Source: Zhengitettix transpicula (lineage: Eukaryota > Arthropoda > Insecta > Orthoptera > Tetrigidae). Taken from it: 64,000 nt of DNA. Positions 30,732-43,400 of this stretch are shown here, piece by piece (position 1 is the first letter of the stretch; each line of letters starts with the position of its first letter). The notes below the pieces were generated by a model. The model was not told where the DNA came from, searched no databases, and worked only from the letters and a program-made list of their open reading frames with translations. The stretch is taken from contig CM073591.1 in NCBI GenBank assembly GCA_037074705.1, forward strand, positions 63,552,897 to 63,616,896. The letters are read 5' to 3'. The translations under genes and the position numbers were made by a program.

Positions 30732-32750
30732 AACACATTTATATAAGAAAGAGAGACAGCAAAGTCAACATACCTCAAACTAATAGTTGGCCCAGTCAGG
30801 CTGAGTAAGGAGAGTATTACAAATTTTTGAGGGCCTGAGCCCCCTCGTAAGGAGGGAAGGTCTGAACTTTGTGCCTGGCTGTGTGTATCTCAAATCAAAA
30901 TGCAACCTATTGTATCTCAGCTCACGTAATTTCATCTCTCTTCTCTATATTTAAGCCCAGTGTATTAGCACTAAATGAAAAAAATATATTTTTATATGGA
31001 TAGAATACAAATTCAAGCTCACTCCAACAAAATATTTAGCAAATCCATTTGGTTGATTATCAGTTCAAGAATTGGAGGATAAATTTGTCAGGAGTAATGT
31101 TGGTTTATTTACTATTTAGTATTAGTCATAATTTTGGTAATTCAGACAGTGCATATGTCTAATTAATACGGTATAAAATAAAATATTATCTCCAAATATG
31201 ATATAACTACAACAAATCAAAGAGGTTACTCAATAATATATATATAAATTTTACTTCAATTCATAAATTCTACAAGAGAAATAGTTCAGTACCTGAAATA
31301 TAATGATAGCATAAACATTTTCACAAGGCAGGAATAAGACAGGGTTCATGAATAAAAAAGTAAACTCTGTATAAACATAAAATCTGTAATTATTTACACT
31401 ATACACACAAAATAAACAATTTATTCTAAAACAACAATATAAAAACAATTTATCATAATTCTCAAATCTACTAGAGACATTGCAAAATCTTTATTATACT
31501 AATTATTTTATATGATTGTAAAATGTCTCACTTTAGATTTTAAATTTAATACTAGGATTAACAAGGGTCTTATTTACAAAAATGACATTATATATACTTA
31601 TGAATTTTATATATTATTTCTACAGGGAACAAGTGTATATAATGTTACACATGATATATAGACTCTCTCAAGTAAAATTGTAAATAATTAATCCATTAAG
31701 ATAGTCAGGTTACACTCATTGAAGAATCTACTCCCAGTTGTTTATTGCAAACTTAAAATGTGCAGAAATCATTCTAAAATTTATAACTTTACACCATTAG
31801 CAGCACATAGTGAAAATAGAACCATAACATAAAAAATATTAAGTTTAAAAATATGTTGGCCACATATCACTGCTTAACTCTAACATGGTTTTGTTTCACA
31901 TTTCTTTGCAATAGAAAGTTGATCCAATGTCATTATATGAAAGTTAATAAAAGTATAAACATAAAATTATTCTAAAATCATCTCCAGTACTAAAATTAAA
32001 TCCACAATTATACAGAACTTCATTTTATTTGTATTATAAAAGTAACTAAGGATGTTGTGGCATTGTCAAATTAATTAATATGGACAGTAAAGAGAGCAGA
32101 TGACTTATCTTAATAATAAGAAAGATAGCCAAATATAGACAAAAGAAGTGATGATACAAGTACCACACAACGTTTCTGGAAGCCTTGTCACTTTCTTCAG
32201 ATGCAGAAAAAATGCAAGAGCCTAGGGCAACACAACTGCACTAGTCAGTATACATAACTTAAAATCTTTTATTAATTTTCAATCATACATAAATTTTTCA
32301 TTTCTGACTTATCTTAAATTGAGAGTTGTCATAGACCAAGTGAAATTTTCTAGGGGCTTAGCCAGCTTTTTAAGACCAAACATGGCAGTAATTTATTGTT
32401 GTCAATTCCAGAACTATATATAGGACAGTAAGGAAAGATAAATACCTGAAGAAAACATATACTTAGGCATAGTAATACACTTCATGGAAAGCATATGTCC
32501 AAGGCGTAGAGAGGAGAGGAAGAAGGAAAGACTGAAAATATTCAGCAGGGCCTGAAATAAAAAACAGGGTACTTTTGCTCTTTACGCAAACACTTAACCA
32601 ACTGAACTACTGTGATACTCACAAATTTTAGCAAATATAGCCAGTCTTATTAGGTGTAGAGGATGGAATGGATACAGTAAGAGTTATAGCATCAATTAAG
32701 CAATTATTGCAAGTGTTAAGGATTTTAATGTTTATGTATGTATGTGTGTG

Positions 32751-32799
<49 letters not shown>

Positions 32800-33615
32800 T
32801 GATATATTTTTTGCCTGTTGTTTAGCTAGTCAGTCAGAATTCAAGTCTACTTTTCATAATCTTCAAAAAATATTTTAATCAATTTTAATCCTTGTTTTAC
32901 TTTCATTACATCTCCATCCTAATATCTCTCTCACAATTCCCCGATCAGGGACCCTCTTGCAACAAATATATTACAAAATATTTATTTTCCTTAATATTCT
33001 TCAGACAAGTACATAAAATTTTAACATGCCACAAAATAAAGTGACAACCTATCTGCCTTTCCTTTCCATACCAATATTTCAATTATTTATACAAAGTCAT
33101 ATCCTTACTATATATATATATATCACTATGTTTAGTTATTGTAAATACACAAGGGAATAAAATAAAAGCACAATTAAATAAAATGTAGTTATGAAATTAA
33201 GAACAATAAATTACACCAAGGGCATTCTTCTAAGTGAATATATTGAGACAATTGGCACACACAAGAGACATATTATTTAATTTATTTAACTACAATTACA
33301 CAAGAATATTCAAGCTAATCAACATGTGAGTATAAAATGATGAAAACAGTTTACTTGTGATTGTATATTCCAGTAAATACAAACAGTTATAATTTTTCCT
33401 AGAATCTGAAATGTAATAAATATATATATGGATTGGAAAGGAGAGAGAATGTGGTGGCTTACCTGAAATAGAATTTAAAGTCTGCAATAAGGACAGGATC
33501 AAGTTCTTCAATTGAGGTGTAAGCCTCCTCCTTTACGAGAGAGATGAATCATCTCACACTACCCTTTTCTTTCAATTCTTTTAATTAAATCTGACAATGT
33601 CACATCATCACTTGC

Positions 33616-33668
<53 letters not shown>

Positions 33669-34188
33669 CATAATCATTTGGATAGGAAAGATGAACAGAG
33701 AGCAGTTGACTTACCTTAGATCAGTAGGTGACATATTCAGTTGCGACAAAATAAAATTTCAAATCGGGGAAGACCTAAAAGTGATGCAGTGGAAAACTTT
33801 GGTCATCAGGATCTGGTGTATGAATAACTACCAAGTTTAGGAAAAAAGAAAAAATCTATGTCCAGCCAGCACGCAGTTCAAACCTACTATCATGAAGAAG
33901 GGGTCAGGTCCTCAAAAATTTGAAATTTATTTTGTCCCAGCTGTCTGTGAATTGTTAATTTTAGGTAAGTCAGCAAAATGTCCCTCTTTCCTATGCAAAT
34001 GTGCTATTTAATTTGATCTTGTCACATCATTTTCATATATATATATACACACATTCAAACTTGGATAGTGAGGAAGGGTAGAAATAAATAGGAGAAATAG
34101 GAGGATTGCGCTTTATGTGAATTCATATGCTCGGGCGAAGAATTAAGCACATAGAAAAGCATATCCTCACTATCCAAGTTTGAAATAT

Positions 34189-34245
<57 letters not shown>

Positions 34246-34262
34246 TATATATATACATATAT

Positions 34263-34301
<39 letters not shown>

Positions 34302-34302
34302 T

Positions 34303-34364
<62 letters not shown>

Positions 34365-34365
<1 letters not shown>

Positions 34366-34570
34366 CAAAGCATACAATACATTCAATGTATAGAGAGGGA
34401 AAGAAGAAGACTGAATATATTCAGCAAGGCTGGGAATTGAACCCAGAACTTCTGCTCTGTACACAGAGGCTTTTCCAATTCAATACCGAGCCAACTACAG
34501 ATACAAGAAAATAGTCAGTCTTATTAAGTGTACAGGTAATATGGATAGAGTAGAGAGACTTATGAGTTCT
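34365..34570 (-). repeat. tRNA-derived SINE
   Basis: The minus strand reads a tRNA-like head containing TTCTGGGTTCAATTCCC (B box), preceded by an anticodon-region-like segment. The body is CTGAATATATTCAGTCTTC TTCTTTCC, matching the family at 13,395 and 49,255. Confidence 0.6.
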
Positions 34571-34960
34571 ATGGAACCAAATAAGGAATAATTACAATGT
34601 TAAGGACTTGAATTTGATGACACGGTCACATTGGATACTTGGATAGTGAGAAAGGGTAGAAATAAATAGGAGGAATGTGCTTTAAGTGAATTCATTTGCT
34701 CAGGCGTAGAAGAATCACGCACATAGAAAGCTTATGTTCAGCAGTGAGAAGGAAATATATATAATAAAAGACCAAACTTTTCAAGATCTGATCCCCTACA
34801 TCAGAATAGTAGGTCTGAATTGAGTGCTGGTTGGATGTCAATTTTTTTATATTTTGTATTTCTGCACAGCCTGACTGAACTAATTGTTGATTTAAGGTAA
34901 GTCTGCTACCCTGTCTCTCTTTCCTATCCATATATATATATATATACACACACACACATA

Positions 34961-35190
34961 TGGATAGGAAAGAGAGACAGCGGGGAAGCAAACTTACCCT
35001 GAAATCAATAGTTGGTCCAGTCAGGCTGAGGAGGAAGGGTATTACAAATTTTCAAAGGTCTGTGCCCCCTTTTTTCAGGAGAGAAGGTCTGAACGAAAAT
35101 TTGTAATACCTTCTCTCCTCAACCTGACTGGACCAACTATTGATTTTAGGTAAGTCAACATCACAGCCTCTCTTTCCCATTCAAATGTGA
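34961..35190. repeat. Penelope-like B-type terminal hairpin
   Basis: ACTTACCCTGAAATCAATAG TTGGTCCAGTCAGGCTGAGG on the left is mirrored by CCTCAACCTGACTGGACC AACTATTGATTTTAGGTAAGT on the right. The outer ends GGATAGGAAAGAGAG and CTCTTTCCCATTC also pair. The total arm is about 70-90 bp. Confidence 0.75.
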
Positions 35191-35229
35191 CATTTAATTT
35201 GACATTGTTACATTTTCCTTGTGTGTTAT

Positions 35230-35264
<35 letters not shown>

Positions 35265-35280
35265 GTTATTCACCAAAATA

Positions 35281-37473
35281 ACATTGCATTTAAAACTATA
35301 GTTCTAGGTTTTAATATTACTCTTTATGTATTGATAATATAAAACGAGACATTTTTGTGATTCTATAAAATTTAGGTTAAGTAACAAATCATCCTGAGTT
35401 CAAATTTACTTTTAACTATAACAGAACATTCTCTTTATCATCATCTGTGTACATTTATTTAATTAAGATGGTCACTTATGTTTTGCTGGAAAAGGGACTA
35501 GGTGAGAAATATAGGATTATTGTTTTGTTATTTCTGGAAGTTAAGAAATGATTAAAGATGTGTGTGTGTGTTTATATATATAGTTGGTGTGAGTGATCAT
35601 TAAATCGTATTCTGTGATATCTGGCTGAGTAAAAAATAAAATAATAATCAGCCAGCACCAAGTAAATATTTAGCCATTTCCTTGTGACTAATTATTTTAT
35701 AACTTTAAGCTTACAAGTAATTTGCACAAATTCCTATTCTCTAGGTAATTAAGATTATTCTTTAAATGACTTTCCCACTTTACATAAACAGTTGTTCATA
35801 TCTGTCTCTATTTTATATTGTAGAAGTAAATACATTACAACTTTGTTCCAGGGCTAAAATCATCTTGACAGTAAAAACAGAAGATACTGTCTTCCCTGAT
35901 TGTTAACACATTAGGGGAATTGCTAGCAAGATAATTGATATAATTTTATGTAAACACAAATTTTATAGATTGCTGCTAACAGATCCAAATTTGAAACATG
36001 TTTCATAACTTGAAACCATATCATCTAAAAGCTGCTCCGTCACCTTTTTATTCTTTAAAAATATTTTTTCTAGATCACCAAGAATAAAAATAATTTAATA
36101 TTTTACTTATAGATTCAATTTTTAATTTTATTGTTTGTGTAAAAAAAATATGAAATCCCATATATTTATGGGGATTAAGTGTTTTCTTTATCCTAGTAAG
36201 GTTTCTTCATATGAAAATGTTATGACAGCTTATTTAATAATTTAATCATGGCAGAGAGTAGTATTTGAAGTTAGAAGATATATTCAAAATATATCTTAAT
36301 ACAAAAAAACATCTCTCTGACTTTACAATAGAATGTATATTCTATTACTTATCAACTTTTAATATAAAAGTTAATAATATGTAAACTCCAAGCAAGCTAC
36401 ATACAATGAAGAACACGATTGAAAGTGTAAATAGCAGTGAATACATGCATGACAAAATTTGTTTAATCATTAAGTTTTGCCATCTTAATTAAAGAACATT
36501 TTAAATTTCATTATATTACACATCTAAAAAAATTGAATATGACAATCATTATTTACATTTTCTGACTCTTTAAAGATTAAGTATAATTATGTGATGTCAC
36601 CATGAAATAATGTGGCTAAATTAATATTGACCTGGAATACGTAGAATGAGATGTGATGGTCTCCAAATTCCTTTAACAGGCATTTGCCTGAAAAGCAACT
36701 TCACAACTAACTATTGGACAAACAAGATATTTTAATAGAAAGTATTTCTTAGCTTAGTTACTAATTAAACATAAATAGGCAAAGAATTTTAACTTAATCA
36801 CAAATCAAATCATAATAAGTATTTTCATTTGGTTTCTTGCTAATTTCAAATAAAGTTGTGGATCAATTGATTATGAAAAAAGTGGAATTAAACAAATGCA
36901 AAATTAATGTCTTTTCTTCAACTTAGTCTTATTAATATCTTATTCTCATTGTACAATTAAATTTTGAAAAAGGTGGATGACTCTAAGCACAAAAGAAAAG
37001 TCCTTAAAATTGGGGATAAAAATATATTTTTCCATAATTTATATCTTACTATCTCATTGTATTATCACATTTGTACTGTTACCCTTAGTTTTACACATCT
37101 GATTTTAAAAGAATAGAGTAATTATTACAAATGTAATTTATGAAAAAGAAAAACATTAAGAAAGAGTTTTGACTTTTAATATTCTACGAAAGGGGTTAAC
37201 CATTAAGCTCATATAAGGAAACAGAAATATGTGGGTTGCCTCTTTCTAAGGCACAACCATTCTATTGGCTTATTAAAAAAATTAGCCTTACAGGCAGTAT
37301 AAATTTAACTGTTATTTCAATCCTAATCACAATATACTTGATTCATTTGCAAAGATGTACATGCATATGCAACTTTTCATAAAAAATTGACATTCCACAA
37401 TGTTTAAAAGTAATTTAGGATGAATTGTTTGCTTCAAAAGCAATGTATTATCACAACACAATTTATTCACTAA
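35281..37473. other. AT-rich DNA, probable 3' flank or 3' UTR of the minus-strand gene
   Basis: No coding match on either strand and no clear repeat. It lies directly 3' of the stop codon at 37,474-37,476 of the minus-strand gene. Where its poly(A) site lies cannot be told from sequence alone, because TTTATT hexamers are common here. Confidence 0.4.
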
Positions 37474-40400
37474 TTACTGAGTCAGAGGTGGTGTAAGTTT
37501 ATAACCAGATGTAGGATTTGTAGCACTACTCTGCGGTGCAGCATCCCCAGGCTGGAGCACTACAACAATAAATAAAATTTTCACCACATTTATATGATGA
37601 ATGCAAGGCAAGCAATCATCAATTGATTGAGAAGACTCACGGTGGTTGTACCTATATCTATTTACTGAATTCTAATATTTGTACAAATATTCTGATCCAA
37701 CAGTTAAAAATGCAAGGAAGAGTTCAGTTTGTAATCTCCAGTTCTGAGAATTAATGACAACATTTTACTTCAAGAACAGAATAAATTGTTCTTCCTAAGC
37801 ACAGCACTATAGGCTATGTTACTAATTAAAGTAACTGGATGGAAAAATCTCAACCATACTGGGATGAACCCAGGGTCTCTGATTAGTATGTGATTCTCTT
37901 ACTGAGCTACCCTAGTTGGCTCCCCCATTTTACATTATCTGCAAAAACTGTTGTACCTATAATATTTTGGTTAGACTAAAGGAGTAACTAAAAACATAAG
38001 TTGATTCAAAAGTTAAGAACTCAAAAAGATAAAGCTGGTTCTGTTGAAAAGCTTAAAATAATACAATATCAAAGAGCATCGAAACAATTAAGAATGGAAG
38101 TCACAGATAATGAAAGTCAAATACTGTAATATGAGGAATGTATAATACTAATAAATTGAGTCAAAGTGGTTGCTAATGAAGTTTTATTGAAACAAATGTA
38201 GAAATACAATGCATACCACATGACAGGAAAGCAAATTACAGAAAACTAACAATACTCATCAGGAAATAGAATCACAAATAAATCTATCACAAAATAAGTA
38301 ACATAACAAAATAATATAATGAACACTCTAAGGAATGATAACAAAAATTGCAACCGAAGACACATGAAAACTATAAGATTCTTGGATTAAGCAGATAAGT
38401 ATTTTTCTATAATATAAAGGGAAGAAAAGGGATAGTGATAAATCAGGAAAAAACATATAGGTAAATGCTATGGGAATAGCTACAAATTATTGCCAAAAAA
38501 TTAATTAATTCAACTTGAAACAAATTAATAAATGTTAAAAATCTCAATTGGTCTAATTTTAAAACCAGAAGTTTTATACAGTGACTCCAGTTGGAAACCT
38601 AATAACTCTTCCAATTTGAAATATTTCTTTTATATGATGTATATTAAAATTATTTATTTAAAATTGCTTATATATCTCAACTCTTTACACAATCAGTTAC
38701 TTTAAGGGAAATACTATCCAAATGTAAAATATTTTGACTTCAATAAGTTGTTCAAGTGAACAATGATTCAAACAAAAAAAATCATTACAACTTACTTTTT
38801 GGTTCAATATATTTAAAGTAATTTAAATAAGAACCTCTAAATGATTAATTAAAATCTGTTAACTTACTTGTATACTGAGGTAAAGTTGAATATGCATATC
38901 CAGGCCCTATATAAGCGCTTGTATATGGATAAAGTGGTGGTGGTGATCCTGGAGGAGGAGGTGGTGGAGATGTGTCATCATCATCTTCATCCTCCTCTTC
39001 ATCATCATCAACATTAATTTGTCTAATAATTTTTACCTAAAATTAAAATTTTAGGTTGTAACAATAAAGACTTTTAAACACCAAAGCATTATAGAAAATT
39101 TTCTCATAAATGAAAAAATCTGCCAACCAATATTTTCTTAAATTGGAATGACTTCAATCAACATTTTTGGGGAGACTTCATATTCATAACAAAGGAACAT
39201 AGATCTTTTTTCAAATGTAATTTCATGGAAGATATTAAAGATTAGAATGAATGATTATTGTTATTTCTATCTGACAAATATGGTAAAGTTAAAAAAAGTC
39301 ATAAAAATAATGTGATATGGCTTTAACAGTGAGTTGTCAGTCTTTACGCATACAAAATGCAAAGAAAGCTTCCAATCAAGGAAAAATTCATATTGGGAAT
39401 CATTTTCACATCAGTAGTAATAATTTAAATATTTAAGGACTCAGAATTCTTAAATTTGTGATCTGAAGGCAAAAAAAAACCCCTAAGATTACATCTGTCT
39501 GAATAAAACTGTTATATGAAATTATTAATTGGAATAAAATGGTTTACAAGTGAATAAATTATTCTTTGTAAAATAATATTTGTCACATAATATTTGTCTC
39601 ATAAAAGTTTATGGGAACCCTTCTGCCTTATTTTTAATACGCAATTGCCAATGAATGAGTTACAGAATAGTGTTATCAATTAAGATACAAGAATTTCAAA
39701 ATAATGTGGAAGGGGAAATACTAGAAAAAGGAATGGGAATGCTGTGGTTGCCTACAGCAAACAGGAAATAAAAACAGATGAACATCTCTTAATAGTGCTG
39801 GAAATATTTGAACAAGAATAAAGTAAGTACTTATGCATTATAATTGCAGATCTTAAGAAAAATACTGAATTATTGGATTAGAACAACAATAGAAATGTGT
39901 AATAATATTTAAGGATACTTACGATATAAAATAATTATATCAATTCTAATTAAGTTTTTCATCTTTAGTCCAAAAAATTTCAGCAAACCACATTATATAG
40001 ACATGATAACATTAATTTTGAACTTTAACACTCACATATTATCCAGAGATAATGATATCTGATTATTAATTATGTTTCCAAATCTTTTATAATCAAGTGA
40101 TTCAATATATAACATTCCGAAAATAATTAAACAATATATTTATTTTGGCAGAATATAAAATTTTACCTCAATAACAGAAATAATATATTTGGAAATATTT
40201 CACAAAAGTTTAACTCCTGAAAAAGTGTATTGACTTATTTGGAAGTGAAAATCAATTTGAAAGCATCATAGAAACCATTCCATATCAAATTTGTTGTTTA
40301 ATTAACCACCTACTGTGTCTTAATTCCTTAAATAACAAGAGATAAAATAATATTTCTCCATAGGTTTATCTTAAAATGAAAATTGCAACATCTTACTACA

Positions 40401-43400
40401 TCTTTCATTGAACACAAAATTACAAAAACAAATTACTTTAATCTTCTTTTTCTTCTTCTTCTTTTTGAATCTCTTTTCTTTTGGTATCTTGGCTCTAGGT
40501 GGTGGTGGGGGTGAAGGTAAATCTTCACCAGCTGAAGGAGATGTTCCTTCACCTGGTTGTACACCATCAGCAAATTTAACAGTCTTTCTTCCAGAAGTTT
40601 GATTAAATGACTTTTCCCTATCCAAATAATAATTTTTTTAAATTAATATTCCTATTATTTAATAAAATCAGATGATACATTTGATAAATAGTTGAAGTCT
40701 TATTTTGGTATATAGTCTCAAAAATACTTGAAACAAAGATATATTTAAATAACTTTCTTGGAATTTTGACAAACAAATTTGTATATAAAATATATGTATA
40801 ATTATTTTTTGATCAGAATGAAGAAAACTACTGAAATCTTACTTAAATTATTGTCCCCTTTCAAATCTTGTGTTATAAAACAACTAAACTATAATAATTT
40901 GTACATCAAAGCAGTGCCACTTTTAGTTAATAATCAACATCTAATAAATAAGTCTTCTCTAAGATTCATGTCATTGAGTGACAGCTAGTCAAAAATTAAT
41001 AATCAATATGGAAATTATCAATACAAATTATTAATATTGGATAAGACAATTAAATTTAAATATTAAATACCAAAAATGCATTTACAGATAAAAAATTGAA
41101 GAACTCAAACTATGCATTTGACAGTGTTGCTATGATTTGTTTGACATTTACTGTTGGTTAAAAACTTATACAATGATGTAATCGCATATTTAAATCCATT
41201 AATAACAAACCTGAATCCAGGAGAAACAAGGATTCCTTTTCCTGCTGGAGGCAATATTAGCATTTCATATGTATTTGGTAGTTGTCGAGTTTTCTTCTTC
41301 TGTGGTGTGCCTGTATGAGGGTGAAATGAGCTGTCTTCATCAGTCTCAGGCACTCTCTGCATTGCCTCCTAAAATGTAATCTTAGTGCTAAGTATTGGAA
41401 ACATCAAATGTTTAAATAAATGCTCATATACATATCAATGATTTCAATACCAAAATAATAATTCTGGGATTATGGTTTCTAAAAATTTGTCACTTTCAAA
41501 ATAAATTAAAGCAAGAGTATGTTATGACTGCAAATTAATCTTAAGTATGCAAGTAAAAGAAGCAAAAATATCAATACTTGAAACAAGTACTTCATCCAAT
41601 AATCTGTCCTGTGCTATATAATAAAGTAAGACAAAGAATAAATATCGGCAACAAAATTATATATAATATAGACACAAAACCTAAAAATTGCCAAACAATA
41701 TTCGTTTCGTTCAATCAGCGAAATATTATTTTCACCTAATACATAAATATATTACTATTTTACTATATAAATGTAGCATAAAAAACAAATGAAGAATAAT
41801 GAGTGATTTTAATGTTCAAATGAAGTTTAAATATTTATGCTTGTATATATATAATCATTAACTTAACGCTACATACATTCTTCTTGATTTCATATTACAG
41901 ATTTATTTTAACCAAATGTGAGACATGTTAACCTATTAGCAACACACATTACTATAATGTATGTTACTGAAATTGTGGTTATATAATTCTTAAAGCATGT
42001 CCTGGTGTCCAAAATTAATACTTCCCACAAATTTACTTAATGGAACAATGAAGATAAAGTAAGAAAATCAGTGAAATAATAAGTTAGCATAATCTAGTAA
42101 CTGCTGTGATATAAGGGCATTCTGCAATATGAAAAATTATATGTAACTAGCAATTAATGTAATATAGATTGTTTACTTATTTTTTCACTTTTGAACTATA
42201 CTTTAAAGAACTACAAACATTGCCTTGCTAAAAATGAATCAATTCCTTAATGTAGGAATACAATTTGGGAATGATTGACAGTGTGTTTTAGGATTAAAAT
42301 TAGTCGTGCATTAATTTACTTTAGCTTTTACGTGTTCAAGTCTGCTGAACTTATCTCAGGTTCAGTGTAACCGAAACATCAGTATAAATAGTAGTTGACT
42401 TGGGCTTGTTTCTATATCTTTATTATAGGAATTTCAGTTAAATATTGTGGTTATACAACTCCCACAAGAATATTGTTATTTCAAAAAAATAAGAGATGAA
42501 ACACACAAATATTTCAGTTGATAACTTTGCTAAATGCAGAATAACTTTAAAACAACACTTTTAAGTCAACAATGTCTCTTATATGTATTAATGTAAAATG
42601 CCATAATTAAAGCAATAGTGGTGCACCTTGAATCAAGCTGTCTGAAAAAGTAACTTATTTCATAAAGGACAGCAGGAGCTTCAATCATAGTCAGCCATAT
42701 AGGCCATGAAATGTAATTAAAGTATCAGGATGGATAAATCTCAACCGACCAGGTTTAAAATAAATTACTTTTACACTGTTCTCTCCAAAGGGGAGCATTA
42801 CTATTAATAATCCGGAGATTTTCACATAATTGCAAGCAGATTTTCATTATTGTTTTAATGTAACTGAGTGTGATAAAAAAACTACTCTATATTATTATTA
42901 AGGTATCCTCTGATTCTACAGAATCTATCTTAATTAATTAAAATAATTACAAAAATTTATTGTAAAACAAGATTGTACATAAATTCATTTCCAAGTAAAA
43001 AGAAAGAAATATTTAACCTATACCACATATACAAATGTTTCCTTGCCTTTGAAGTATGAATTAATAATTTATTTATATTTTCAAGTATTGCTGGAATGTA
43101 TGTTTAAAATAACATGCAGTCATTTGATCATTATTGCATTCACACAATATTTTTAGCTTCCAATAATCTTATATTTAGATATAGAATTATTGATTTTACT
43201 CAATTGTTTAAAATGGTTCCATCATATTCTAAATGCAAATTAAAGTTCAATTACATTAATATTTATTCTTTTCAATATAACATTGTACACTGTCCATAAA
43301 TCTTCAATCAAGAAGTTTGTAGTTTGATTTTTATTAATGAACAAATTAATTTATATTTCTTAATGCAAGAATAAGATCAATTTAAATAAGGTTTTCAGAA

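Larger units (their letters stand above)
30740..35280. repeat. Dense cluster of Penelope-like terminal arms, (TA)n tracts and SINEs
   Basis: Seen: a B arm at 30,748-30,885; (TA)n at 32,756-32,797; an A arm at 33,425-33,560; (TA)n at 33,619-33,665; a B pair at about 33,680-34,010; SINE bodies on the minus strand at about 32,480-32,700, 34,090-34,165 and 34,640-34,750; a compound (TA)n at 34,190-34,361; a B right arm at 34,760-34,930; and a B hairpin at 34,961-35,190. B arms share AATAGTTGGTCCAGTCAGG and its complement. The stretch 31,000-32,450 is AT-rich and unassigned. Confidence 0.65.

Noticed and set aside
40371..40625. Separate gene starting at the Met of MDREKSFNQ
   Set aside because: The splice acceptor at 40,618-40,619 and matching phase with 41,211 show it is an internal exon of the large minus-strand gene.
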